This document shows positions 47,281 through 57,419 of a DNA stretch of 64,000 nt, piece after piece. The notes under the pieces are model-generated. The model was not told where the DNA came from. It did not search any database and saw only the letters and a list, made by a program, of their open reading frames with translations. The translations under genes were made by a program, and so were the position numbers. Origin of the DNA: Diatrype stigma (taxonomy: Eukaryota > Ascomycota > Sordariomycetes > Xylariales > Diatrypaceae); contig JAKJXP020000028.1 of the NCBI GenBank assembly GCA_022225965.2, positions 248,001-312,000 of the forward strand. The letters are read 5' to 3'. Position 1 is the stretch's first letter, and every line of letters starts with the position of its first letter.

Positions 47281-47688
47281 GGTTGCAATGGACATATGAT
47301 GAAATGAAAATGCCAAGCTGCCGATTTCCCATAGGCAGTACTTGCAGTTGAGCATCTGTCAGAGGGTACCTAGAATTGGACGAGAAGGCTGAATTGATCG
47401 CAGTTCAAGATCAAAATTTGTCTCGATCGTGGAAGGTGCCTTCTGCATATCCCCTACAAGGAAGTTATTACTTAGTCTGAAACCGTCAAGGGAAACTACG
47501 CCAAGCGTGTGCGACTATGGGGAACCTTCCCTCTGGCTTTTTACATGTGGTATAGTCATAATCCAGGTTATGTTTCAACCTAATCCTGTATTCTATTATC
47601 ACGTATCATATATCATTATATACATTATATGTCAACTGCCTTCGATAAGGACGAAGGGGTGAACAGTTTTGTAACCACCAGGTCAAGC
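47281..47688. other. Spacer between disrupted gene and DUF3237 gene
   Basis: About 400 bp of AT-rich DNA. It carries the probable promoter of the disrupted gene and the 3' flank of the DUF3237 gene. An in-frame upstream ATG at 47355 could extend the disrupted gene. Confidence 0.45.
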
Positions 47689-48460
47689 TCAGTCCATACC
47701 GGTCCCTGAAAATACTTGGGAGATTCGAGCATCCACCCCAGTCTGTACACCATCTTCGTAAGTAAAGCGCACGCTCCCTATAAACATCATACTCTCAAGG
47801 GCTTTGTACTCGGGGTGTCCCGTCTGGAATTTAAAGGTGTCGACTATACAGGGCCTGTCAGCTTCATACTCAAATACGACAAAAAGGTGCGAAGAAAAAA
47901 GCAAAGGTAAACAGGAGATTAGTGGAAAACCCACGTCCGTATCCAAAAGGGAGCGTCTTCGCGCCGGGCTGATTATAGACGATCGAGAGCAACTCGTCAC
48001 TCAGCTTGGCGACGCCTTCAACCGTGAGGCGAGCTGACAGCCCCTTGTCGTCGATGAGAATAGCCTGGGCATGCATACGACCGTGGGTATTGTCAGCGTC
48101 AATGGTGAAGTAGTCAACCGCGTTGTTGATGGTGAACCTGAACTTGGGCTCGAAGTCGCCGATAGACTCTATAATACCACCGGTGGGAAGCATTGCCTAA
48201 TCGGTCCGGTCAGCATTGCTGCGTCCCAATGACTATAGGGTACATCAAAACAGGACACAGCCTACCACAGCTACAAGGTTAGAACCACCATGGATACTGC
48301 CACAGTCGTATTTGTCTTTGAAACAGGCCTGATATGTGTCAATACGGAAGGCTCAAATTTTGGTCTGGCATATCATGGGCCGACACACCTTGAACCGCAT
48401 GGCAGGCCTCATAGTCGGAAAGCTTTGTGGTGCTTCGATATTTGTGGTAGATTCGGCCAT
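47689..48460 (-). CDS. DUF3237 family protein
   Basis: Four exons on the minus strand (48460-48389, 48328-48266, 48196-47935, 47843-47689) give 183 aa with frame kept at every junction. It starts MAESTTNIEAPQSFPTMRPAM. The product has the DUF3237 pattern: an HGGSNLVAV strand, TGGIIESI, a central FTIDADNTHGRMHAQAILIDDKG strand pair, LPFGYG and the closing FQTGHPEYKALESMMFIGSVRF. The family is a small beta-barrel of unknown biochemical role found in bacteria and fungi. Introns are 60-91 bp; the GTGGGT donor of intron 3 is the weakest. It is the only apparently intact gene in the 43-50 kb island, next to disrupted frames. There is no signal peptide, so it is probably cytosolic. Confidence 0.82.
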
Positions 48461-51014
48461 TGTGTTTGAGAATCAGATAAATGTGACAGTATTACTAAAA
48501 TTACTTGCTTATGGAATGGATACGTTTGACTCAGGAGCTGCTGTATTGATAGAACAAAAGGAAAGAATCATAGGTTTCCAAAGCCGTGGAAAATATATAA
48601 ATCAAAGCTTTAGGAATGATATAGTGGATCTAGTCGGCCAGGGGATTCTTCACTACGGTGCTGTGCCGCTGTGCCGCTGTGCCGCTCTGTAGATAGCAGG
48701 GCCTGGTTTACCGTTGACCGCCATCGGTGAGAACAACGCAGAGTGTCTTTGTGTGGCTAGATTGGTCTAGGGAAAAGCCAAAACTCCCGACGGGACTCTT
48801 CATCATCTTTCCGAGTTTTTATGTTTGTCGACTACGTAATTCCAGCCGCTCGGGATTAGTTGCATGGGTTGAAGAGAGTGTCCTTCCAATACTTGCATGC
48901 GGCCCATGATCGCCTGCTGTGTACATGCGCACCTGTCTACTAATTAATATGGTATCAGACATAGATTTTAGGACACTGTTATGTACTTCTGGGCGACGGC
49001 ATCTTTATAAGAGCCTATGTATTCGTGAAGTAACTTGACCCCAAACCCCATGCTGACGAGCTGTTCTTGAGGAAAAGTAGGTCGACGGGGAGAATAATTG
49101 TTGTTGTTCTGGGCTAAGAGACAGGCCCTCCAGAACCAAGCTAAATCCCTCCAACGGTGTATCGCACTTGCCAAGTCGAAGTAGCACCTTCCAGCTGCTG
49201 GAAGGATTCTGCTGTCTGTTGGTGGGTCGATACCGCCAACCTGGAAGTAGGTACCGACCAGGGGGGTTTAAGTGCGTTAGGTAATCGTCGACCTGCTTGT
49301 GCTTAAGAACAGCCCCTTACTGTGTAGCTGGGAGAACATGATAGTGTCCTGAAAACTAGCATAACGCAATCATATGTCATCCTCCCGCAGGCCGATCTGA
49401 CGTGAGCCGTATGTTGGCAATTGCAACTCCGCGTGTCACTTTGGACACAAAATCATATGCAACTGGAGACAAAGCTCTCTCCTATTGGGATTGAATACCT
49501 ACATGCCCTCGTTTTATGATGGATGCTGTATTTCATGCCAACAAGACAAGATGTGGAAAATTCCGAAAACTTGGTACCTAATGCAATGTACTAGGTAAAT
49601 GCGCCAGGGAAGCCGGGGAACCCGGGGACGAGTTACGGTAGTTAGCCTAAGAGTCTAAGTCCGATTAGCCATGGCCCTACCCGATTAGAGTCCACAAAAT
49701 ATGGTTAGTGTACTAGCTAGTTGGGCTAGCACGGCGAAAGCCGGAGGTTCGTCCATATTATTGGCCCACTGCCTGGCAGGATGTCAGATGTGGTAAGAGC
49801 GTTGAAAACCCGTATAGCGTCCGGTTGAGGGCCAAAGATTATTGCACCAAGTTAGTAACCTACGCGTATAGTTGACTTTGGTGCTTTCGACTTCGTCAAA
49901 CATGTCTTCGAGCTCCACGCTGCCTTCGGATGAAAGGTGGCCCTCCTGCGCCGGATTCCGGCCGCCAGGTGCGGAGGTTCAAGTTATCATCGGTCTTGTG
50001 CTCCTGGGAGTCTCAGATGCTGAGATGTAACGTTATCCTCGCCATCAAAATCAGCTTCTGTACTTTGATATGCATCAGTTCCGCACCTACTAGGGATCTC
50101 AACACTTGACTATCAGTCTTATAGGCCCATTGTGGCGTGTAGTAAATATTATTCCAAATATCTCATCTGATGCCTCAAGCCTTGTAAGCTGCGTATTGGA
50201 ACACCATTGGAACACCAATAGATTGGTCAAGGACGGACCTAGACAGTTGACTTTAGAGCTCTCGTTCTTCCTGGGTCGGCTTTTGCTAGTTTCCCTTCTC
50301 CTATAACAGCCATTGCTCAATACTTTCACCAATCACCTACTAAGTTTTGCCTCTGGGCGATCGAACCCTTCGCGGGTACATGCCAGTCCCTCTAATCCAT
50401 TGCCCAGTCTCCCAATGGAGTGAAGTAGGACCCCTTACTTTCGTGTGCTGCCTCTTCTCTACTTAAGTCCAACCCTGGCTCATATCCTCGCTTGGCACTG
50501 ATTCTACCGCAATCATAACCATAATACAACTACACCAAATACTTCGACGTAGGTGATTGCGAAACATCTTGTACGAGAGGAAGTTACGACAATCTTGCTG
50601 ACCTGGGCATACCGTGACTTGGTTACTTCAGAACAGCCTGTATTGTTATTAGCATAATTCATACATAACATCACCATATAAACAAGAACCTGGGCCTGGG
50701 TCAGTACTATAGGGGGCGAGGCACGAAGACAACAGTTATTAGAGGCGCAAATATCATCTCGGGACGCAAGGTTACATAGTGTGATTGCAGTTTTCGGAAA
50801 CTACAGATTTCCATGGACGACCGGGCTAAAGAAGAAAGAGCTTTGCCTGGCGCCTGCTTTAAGTACTTTCAAATCCAGGACCTAACTTCATCATGCCTGA
50901 TTGCTAACACTGAACAGCCTAGACGAGAACGCAAAGCAAACCAACCTCGAATGGATTTCCAGGTATTGAAGCTTTTAGGTAGATCTTTGATTCCGTCCAG
51001 GTGTACTGATATGA
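48461..51014. other. Largely gene-free island DNA
   Basis: Apart from the doubtful frame at 48968-49267, no gene is supported. Frames such as 50099-50332 (minus) and 50813-51022 (plus) are short and featureless. The right end is probably the promoter and leader of the 501-aa gene. Confidence 0.4.
48968..49267 (-). other. Protein-like open stretch, possible exon remnant
   Basis: An uninterrupted minus-strand frame of about 99 codons with protein-like composition (VGTYFQVGGIDPPTD..., AIHRWRDLAWFWRACLLAQ, GVKLLHEYIGSYKDAVAQKY), bounded by TAA on both sides and with no good ATG. A second frame is also open over the same interval, so chance cannot be excluded. No family was recognised. Confidence 0.25.
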
Positions 51015-52520
51015 ATGAATAGAATGGAGGATCAAGGAAGGAAGCGAAAGGCAGATGCCGCCCTGCCCGAGACAGGGAATCCATCCTCACACAAGCACCG
51101 CAAATTATACAAGGAAGAATCCCCCGATATCATCGTAATTGAAGATGACCCGCCATCTGTCCATCCACAGGAAAGTGCCCACCTTGCTGGTCGACGCAAG
51201 CGTGACCAAGAAACGCAGCAAGAAGAATGGATTCGTGATAATAAGCAACGAATGAAGGATATTGGAAACATTGTGGGGAATCTCAGGGATCAAGTTACGG
51301 ATTGGACCTTAAGGATTCAGCAGAGCGAGACGTTCTTCGAGACGCTACGCGTTAAGATTGGAGACCCGCCCGGTACGGCCTGGCAGGAAGACATGCGTAG
51401 AATAACATCAGAGGAAGTACGTCCCCTCATTGAACGCATTGAGAGACTGGAGAACAGCCGCGTGGACCACCGCCACCAAGCGAAAAATCAACCTCCTTCT
51501 ACGTACGATCCTTCCCAGACCGCTTTCAAGTCCCCTTTCACCCAGTCAGATGATGGCTCGACAGACCAAAGCACATTTGATGAGAACCTGCAAAGTAGTA
51601 ATTCGACCACGTCTGAGGATCGAGAAGATGACAAAAAAGACATCGCTACACAGCACAAGAACTCGGGCGAAAAAGCAGAAGTTCAACTCGACATATTGTC
51701 AGAGTTCGGCATTTCTTCAGCTGAAGCCTTCTGGAGGCCACGCGCGTTGTCAAATAAAGGCTTGAAGAAGCTTTTGCAGAGGGCTGACTTCCGCAAGATG
51801 GAGCACTTGAGAGCTCTGAGCAACCTAGACGACTGCACAACGCCGCGGGATTGCATCCTATTCTGCAGCACTCCTGCGCAAGGGGTCCAGCATGATTACA
51901 TCCTAAGGACGGGGACAACAGCTACCTATGTCCGGGACCCTGGTGCTGTTAGAAGAGACCAAGAGATAGAGCTCTGCCACCTTGGATTGGGCGGACTCAG
52001 AATCCATCAGCTCGAAATCAAATACGCGACCGATGATCCCAAAAACAAAAGCGACTTCAAGGTCTGGAAGAAGGAGAAGGCCCTTCCCAAGTACGTCTAC
52101 GACATTGGACAGCTGTTCTTGCGACGACGAAACAGGGACAGATACGAGCTCAACGGAACACAGTACAATATAGTCATCGACATCACGAAGCCTCGCAAAC
52201 CGGTCTGGCTTGTGATGCGGCCCGAGTATAACCCCATTATGAAGATCAAGGCCGATACCAAAGACACACCCTTCCATCGGTTTTTGAATGGTGTCGGCAT
52301 TGCCAAAATAGCGAATACTTTCGGGGACCTCAATTTCTGCCGGGATCCCTTTGATAAGGCTTCATACGTGGATTATGCAAATGCAGAAGTGTTGGCCAGA
52401 AACACCTTATTCCAAGGGATGATTACGCGTCGGTTTCTGGCCCCTGACATCGGCCAGATGGAGGCCAAGGTAATGGCGGGATGGGGAGGAACTGGGCCAC
52501 GATTTTCCAGCCTGAGGTAA
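51015..52520 (+). CDS. Nuclear-looking protein of unknown function (501 aa)
   Basis: Intronless. Start ATG at 51015, with a second ATG nine bases on at 51024. The N-terminus has basic clusters (GRKRKADA, KHRKLYK) fitting a nuclear signal. Next comes an acidic-flanked hydrophobic core DIIVIEDD (38-45) that looks like a SUMO-interacting motif. A charged helical region (about 65-150) with coiled-coil potential and a Ser/Asp/Glu-rich linker (about 160-225) follow. The C-terminal half (about 230-495) looks globular: LDILSEFGISSAEAFWRPRAL, LCHLGLGGLRIHQLEIKY and VDYANAEVLARNTLFQG. It lies at the edge of the repeat-rich island. I do not recognise the family. It could be a lineage-restricted fungal gene. 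Confidence 0.7.
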   Translation: MNRMEDQGRKRKADAALPETGNPSSHKHRKLYKEESPDIIVIEDDPPSVHPQESAHLAGRRKRDQETQQEEWIRDNKQRMKDIGNIVGNLRDQVTDWTLRIQQSETFFETLRVKIGDPPGTAWQEDMRRITSEEVRPLIERIERLENSRVDHRHQAKNQPPSTYDPSQTAFKSPFTQSDDGSTDQSTFDENLQSSNSTTSEDREDDKKDIATQHKNSGEKAEVQLDILSEFGISSAEAFWRPRALSNKGLKKLLQRADFRKMEHLRALSNLDDCTTPRDCILFCSTPAQGVQHDYILRTGTTATYVRDPGAVRRDQEIELCHLGLGGLRIHQLEIKYATDDPKNKSDFKVWKKEKALPKYVYDIGQLFLRRRNRDRYELNGTQYNIVIDITKPRKPVWLVMRPEYNPIMKIKADTKDTPFHRFLNGVGIAKIANTFGDLNFCRDPFDKASYVDYANAEVLARNTLFQGMITRRFLAPDIGQMEAKVMAGWGGTGPRFSSLR

Positions 52521-52904
52521 TATTTCACCTCCCCGATCATATCGGATTAAGGCCGCGGTCGCTAGGCCATCAATGGGTTGTGACCTGTACAGCGCCTGGT
52601 GGCTGTCTGGGATCACTGGTCTTGAAAGGCGGGCGCTGGGAATTCAGCAGCAGTTCTAGGTATCCCGCACGGCAGTCTACTAATATATTGCGTTTGAATT
52701 TCATGTCTAGCTGAAGTAAGTCAGAGGCCTACCACAAAGATCAACCTTTCAGTACAGGCGGTAAATTATTGCTTATTTTCCTACCATTGACTTCGCTATG
52801 TGAATACGAAAGCATGTTCGTTGCTATCAAGTCGTGAGTTAACTTGAGGTGGACATCCCAAATTCGAATAGTTATTGTTTTGTTACGTGTATATGCAGAA
52901 CTAC
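52521..52904. other. Short convergent intergenic region
   Basis: About 380 bp between two genes whose 3' ends face each other. It should hold both 3' UTRs. No other feature was seen. Confidence 0.5.
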
Positions 52905-53807
52905 CTACGAGTCCTCATCATCGTTGCTAACCGTGCTAGTGCCGCCCCCTTCCGCCTCGGCTATCATCTTGGTCTTGACCACCTCTCCCGCCGGGTTGAC
53001 GTAGACATACGCTACGATGTCCAGCCCCGCGAACGGGGCGTATTCGTAGCCCAGCTCGAACTGCGTCTCCTCGTCCTCGGTGGTCACCGTCCGGTTGTGC
53101 CCGGTGAATTTCATGTCGCGGCTGTACGTCCCCACCAGCTTGCGGCTGAGCTCGTCGCCGCGGTTGTCCAGGAACTCGTCGTAGATCGACCCGTCCTGCG
53201 CCAAGACGCGGTTGGTGTGCGTCTGGCCCGAGTAATCGTTGACGCTGTAGAGGACGTTGTGGAGGATGTTGTAGTCCGGCGGCACGTCGCGCTTCTTGGA
53301 GCTCGCACTGCTCTCTGCCCCCGACGAGGCCGTGTCGGTGAGGTTCCCGACGATGCTGCCCACGCTGTTGCCCAGCGTGGCGACGATGGGGTTCAGGTCG
53401 ATGGTGTTGAGCACGTCGCCGACCATCTGCACCACGTTGCCCAGGCGCGCCTCCAGCAGGACCTTGGCGCTCACGTTCTCGATCTTGAGCGAGACCCGGT
53501 CGATGGAGGCGGCCACGCCCGCCGTGAAGTGCAGCAGGTTCAGCACCTTGGCGTCCAGGTTCACCTTGGCCGTGATGTTCTCCACCTCGATGCTGATCTC
53601 GCCCACCGACACCGACGCGTTCAGGTAGACGTCCGGCTCCTCGGGGAGCGCCACGCCGTTCGTGTTGGCCGTCTCGTAGTTCACGGCCTCGGGATCCCCG
53701 CGCTTCCTGAGATCGTAGCCGATGTACCCGTCGTCCTGAGCTAGCGAGGCCGACAGATGATGCGACAAGAGGAGCCAGGTGAAGCCATGGGGCGGAAAGA
53801 GCTTCAT
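52905..53807 (-). CDS. Secreted protein, paralogue A of a divergent pair
   Basis: Intronless, 300 aa, GC-rich. Signal peptide to about residue 23 (FTWLLLSHHLSASLAQ). Residues about 58-145 are a patterned hydrophobic block: VGEISIEVENITAKVNLDAKV, then AGVAASIDRVSLKIENVSAKV, then LEARLGNVVQMV and LNTIDLNPIV. N-glycosylation sequons (NAS, NIT, NVS) punctuate it. A Ser-rich linker leads to a C-terminal beta-like part (about 220-283: VGTYSRDMKFTGHNRT, YEYAPFAGLDIVAYVYVNPAG) and an acidic tail. The paralogue across the divergent promoter matches in the same order. Probably extracellular or cell-wall located. No known domain was recognised and the function is unknown. Confidence 0.85.
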   Translation of the reverse strand: MKLFPPHGFTWLLLSHHLSASLAQDDGYIGYDLRKRGDPEAVNYETANTNGVALPEEPDVYLNASVSVGEISIEVENITAKVNLDAKVLNLLHFTAGVAASIDRVSLKIENVSAKVLLEARLGNVVQMVGDVLNTIDLNPIVATLGNSVGSIVGNLTDTASSGAESSASSKKRDVPPDYNILHNVLYSVNDYSGQTHTNRVLAQDGSIYDEFLDNRGDELSRKLVGTYSRDMKFTGHNRTVTTEDEETQFELGYEYAPFAGLDIVAYVYVNPAGEVVKTKMIAEAEGGGTSTVSNDDEDS

Positions 53808-54750
53808 TTTTTGAGTTGGTGTTCAGGCGCAGGCCCCCGAGTGCACGATGTCGAGCTCAGGTCACCGTTATGTGTATTGAAGGGATAAGGATCGCTTCAA
53901 GCGACCTGGAGATGCAGGATTGGTTCGCGACGAGACAATGGGGATCATACTCCTCGGACCTCGAGCAAGCAACCAAGTGACTTGAGGGTTACTGACCTGG
54001 TGGGGGTCTAGATCTGTCTCATCAATCTGACATCAATCTGGCGGGGGATCCGCACCCCAGGTGAATCGGCATCGACGCGACTCGATCTGGGTTTCGAGGG
54101 AATACTAAGAGTCAACTATAGCAGTAACGTTTTGGGCTAAACAATTAGCCCGCGATGAATGGACGGTCCAGACGGTATCCCTCGACCGGCCCCACCTGGC
54201 TGTTGCACGTTGGCGGCCCCGAGGACTCCCGACTGGCTGAAAAGACGGAAGAAGGGGGTGAATCGGGCTTAGGAAGCTGGGCTCATTGGCCTGTCATTGC
54301 CCCGCATTGACCGCAATCTCTTTTGCTTAGAATTTTCAAGTTTCACTCCTTGCACGCGCAGCTTAACAGCTGTGATAAGTATGAGATCACGATGCATCAC
54401 GATGCCCGACCTTAGTATCGTGAATCCTTTTTTAGCTCGTTTGGGCGTCCTCGCTGGACACCGATCCGATGGCTCAATAAGGTACATACCTACATAATAG
54501 TAGCTAAAGAGCAGTGCCGAGTCATGCCCGCCACAGCCAGGAGGGGGGTCGCCAGCATGCAACTAATATGCAACCAAGGAGGATCATGCTTTTCTAACAC
54601 CTCAACCATCGTTCGCTGAACACGGCTCTTTAGAATCCCATCATACCTAGGCAGCCAGTCGGTTCAAGCTCGTACGCAGCACGCACGCACGCACCCACGT
54701 CGCAATTGTGCAGAGTTGCGCCTTCGACTGCTTGTGCCAAATCATTCAAT
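53808..54750. promoter_or_regulatory. Divergent intergenic region of the secreted paralogue pair
   Basis: 943 bp between the two start codons, with no credible frame. A shared promoter is inferred from the head-to-head layout. An ACGCACGCACGCACCCACG tract lies near 54680-54698, upstream of paralogue B. No specific binding site was identified. Confidence 0.45.
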
Positions 54751-55722
54751 ATGCGCCATCATTCCTTCCTGTCATTAGCAGCATGCGGCTTGTCGCAGCT
54801 ATTGTTTGTCACAGCGCAGACGGCGTCGTCGATAACTGACGCTGCGCCGACGCCTACGCCGACAGATGGGTTGACGAGTTCTGTATCGCCGCCCGGGGTT
54901 ACAGTCACAGACACCACAGACACCTCGCAAACGAGCGCGACAACCTCAGCATCTAATAGCGACACTACATCCGCCGGTACCGGTACCACCACTTCGGGAG
55001 GAGGAGGGGGGTCAACGACGGCGACCAGCTCGTCGCCCCCGGACGTCTCGCTGCGCGTGCCGGAGCTGCACGTGGGCCGGATCGAGCTGGACGTGGACAA
55101 CCTGAACGCGGAGATCAACCTGGCGGCGCAGGTGGCGAACCTGGTGGAGCTCAACGCGGGGATCCAGGTGGGGATCGAGAAGGTGAACATCACGATCGCG
55201 GACGTGGACGCGGAGCTGGAGCTGGTGATCCGGCTGGGCAACCTGGCGGACATCGTCAACCGGACGCTGGCGTCGCTCAACCTGAACCCGCTGCTGATCA
55301 ACATCCTCAACGAGGCGACCGACCTGGTCGACGCCGTCGTGGGCGTCGTGGACGGCCTGCTGGGCGAGGTCGTGAGCGGCGGCTCGACCATCAGCTACCT
55401 GATCGACAACCTCGGCGCCATCGTGGCCCAGACCACCGACGCCGCCGGCAACCTCGTCAGCTCTGTCGTCGGCGACTTCCAGAACAACATGACCTACACC
55501 GGCGCCCAGGAGCTCCTCGACGGCGGCCTGGTCCAGAAGACGTACAAGTACGACCCCTTGAATGCCCTGGTCAACATCGTCTTCAACTCGGCGAACCAGG
55601 TCGTCCAGGCCGTGGTTGTGAAGGGAGGTGGCGGCGGGAGCAGTACCTCGGCCGTGCCGACAGCGACGTCGGCCACGGCCACGTCAAACACGGCTACGTC
55701 CAGTGCAACACCGACAGCTTAG
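54751..55722 (+). CDS. Secreted protein, paralogue B of a divergent pair
   Basis: Intronless, 323 aa from the ATG at 54751, which directly precedes a signal peptide (MRHHSFLSLAACGLSQLLFVTAQ). A 45-bp longer start at 54706 would bury the signal and is less likely. A Ser/Thr/Gly-rich, probably O-glycosylated stalk (about 23-95) leads to the pair's shared block (about 97-195): VGRIELDVDNLNAEINLAAQV, AGIQVGIEKVNITIADVDAEL, VIRLGNLADIV and LASLNLNPLL. The shared C-terminal part follows (VVGDFQNNMTYTG, YKYDPLNALVNIVFNSANQVV), then a Ser/Thr/Ala tail. There is no hydrophobic GPI tail. Relative to paralogue A it gains the stalk and tail, suggesting a cell-wall-spanning variant. Function unknown. Confidence 0.86.
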   Translation: MRHHSFLSLAACGLSQLLFVTAQTASSITDAAPTPTPTDGLTSSVSPPGVTVTDTTDTSQTSATTSASNSDTTSAGTGTTTSGGGGGSTTATSSSPPDVSLRVPELHVGRIELDVDNLNAEINLAAQVANLVELNAGIQVGIEKVNITIADVDAELELVIRLGNLADIVNRTLASLNLNPLLINILNEATDLVDAVVGVVDGLLGEVVSGGSTISYLIDNLGAIVAQTTDAAGNLVSSVVGDFQNNMTYTGAQELLDGGLVQKTYKYDPLNALVNIVFNSANQVVQAVVVKGGGGGSSTSAVPTATSATATSNTATSSATPTA

Positions 55723-57419
55723 TCATGATAGCCAGAATAAACATGATATCATTATGCAAGTACTAGGTTTAGATCTCGCCCAGTTGCAATTGAAAATGGC
55801 TCAATGATTGAGTGACTCTGATCATGAACCGCGGGAATATCTCCCATGGAAAGACTAGGGAAAATGGTAAAGTCATGAAGCATAACTCTCCCAACATGTA
55901 GGGAAAGGGAGGATACTGTTAGGAACAGCAGGTCTTAATGTGAAGCCAAGAAATGTGTTTACTACATGATGATTAAGGACTGATCGACGGTTCACCGAGT
56001 CTGCGGATAAATTAGTCTACGGGTCCAGAAGGGTTCCACACCGCAACCTGCCATCTACAACAACAACAATCAACAATTCGATCAGCTCTATAACCGCGCC
56101 GCCGCTTTCCCGCCCACCGTCCCTGCTGACGCCTGCGGTTATAGCGAACGGAAAGAGGAGGATCTCAATAGGGGGGATATCAACAGGGGGGTTATCTATA
56201 GGTTTTGATTTATCCTTTGTACGTACAGGGCTGCCTTAGGCCGGCCGCGAGAACAGCCTTCGGCTGTTCTCACGAGCGCTACAATACCCTCACGCGAGGG
56301 GTCCGCGCAAGCCGCTGTAAGCCGCTTTCACAATACCCTCACCCGAGGGCACCGCTCAAACAGCTGAAAGCGGCCTTCACGAGCGCAACAACAGCCTCAC
56401 GAAGCGCTACGCAGCAGCGCTCTCCGAGCGCTGCAGCGGCCGGCCCCTAAGGGGGCTCACACCACCAATACACTGTTCCAATACCCTCTGATCGAATTCC
56501 TGAAGTGATTTGTAGAACTCCAAGGATCAGGCAGGGTTATGATCAACAAACAACAAGACCCACAATAAAACGGCGGCCGAGGTCGAATTCTCCAACCACT
56601 TCCATGCTCAAGTTCCGACAACGTCCTCCATATGACAACCTGCGTCCGACGTAAGCTTAAGCTTGCCTTCGTACATACATAGTAGTCCATGGGAATTTCA
56701 CATGTCCATAGTATGTGTTCGTGGAGTTTCTACGTACATACTAAGTAGTAAGCCGTGCCAAGCTCATCATCGTAAAGGAGTTTGGAGTATACAGGGTCTC
56801 GTGAAACTAACTATCGCTAACTATGTACTTGCGTACCTGATGCTTAGCTTGATTCTCCTTTCAAGAATCCACCAATAGCTTTGAAGCTCCCAGTAACTAC
56901 CGTTCGAAGTATACGACTGCCATCCCCAAACGCGGGGACGATCCTATACGGCTTTCCGAGCAATCCGACTGAAAGAGAACATTGAGGCTGATGCACTCTT
57001 TATCTTCGGAATGGGGGTTCGTACTGGGTCGTTCTGCAGGTGGAGCCGACTGATTCTATATCTATTTCTCCGTCCAATTGTGCCCGTCCTTGAGCTGAAG
57101 GGGTGCGGAACCATGGCTTACAACAGGTCTTGAGTTCGCTTGGCACATTTAAGTAGTCATTTGGCGGTGATATCTCTCCTAGAAAGGAGCATTTCGCATA
57201 TTAAATGGGTTTGCGTCTTTGCCGGCATTCTGCAGACGGATAAATTAGGTCACACCGTCTAGATTAGACGCGCTTCCATACGACTCGCCCCCTTTTCGCA
57301 GACTGTAATATTTATAGAGGGTATACTGTCTTCCATCCCGTCTTCCTAGGTGATGCAGCGGTAGTTAGTTCTTTTTGTATCCCCAGAAGAAGCAAGGTAG
57401 TCGACTACCCCTGCACATC
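55723..57419. other. Intergenic, holding a palindromic GC-rich element
   Basis: No gene seen. Apart from the element at 56227-56457 the DNA is AT-rich. The final part is the promoter of the GH105 gene, with an AATATTTATA stretch near 57308. Confidence 0.45.
56227..56457. mobile_element. Small GC-rich palindromic element (putative MITE)
   Basis: About 230 bp, sharply GC-rich against AT-rich flanks. The ends are imperfect inverted repeats: AGGGCTGCCTTAGGCCGGCCGC at the left and, reversed, AGCCCCCTTAGGGGCCGGCCGC at the right, sharing CCTTAGG and CCGGCCGC. Inside are a near-perfect hairpin (GAACAGCC TTC GGCTGTTC, 56251-56269), a twice-used ACAATACCCTCACncGAGGG palindrome and several GAGCGC/GCGCTC words. 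No coding capacity. No certain target duplication, so the superfamily is open. Confidence 0.55.

Noticed and set aside
50340..50400. Possible minus-strand tRNA around GGGTTCGATC
   Set aside because: No A box at the right distance and the T stem does not pair.
52875..53744. 289-aa plus-strand frame rich in Arg/Val/His
   Set aside because: Antisense of secreted paralogue A, which has a signal peptide and a matching paralogue.
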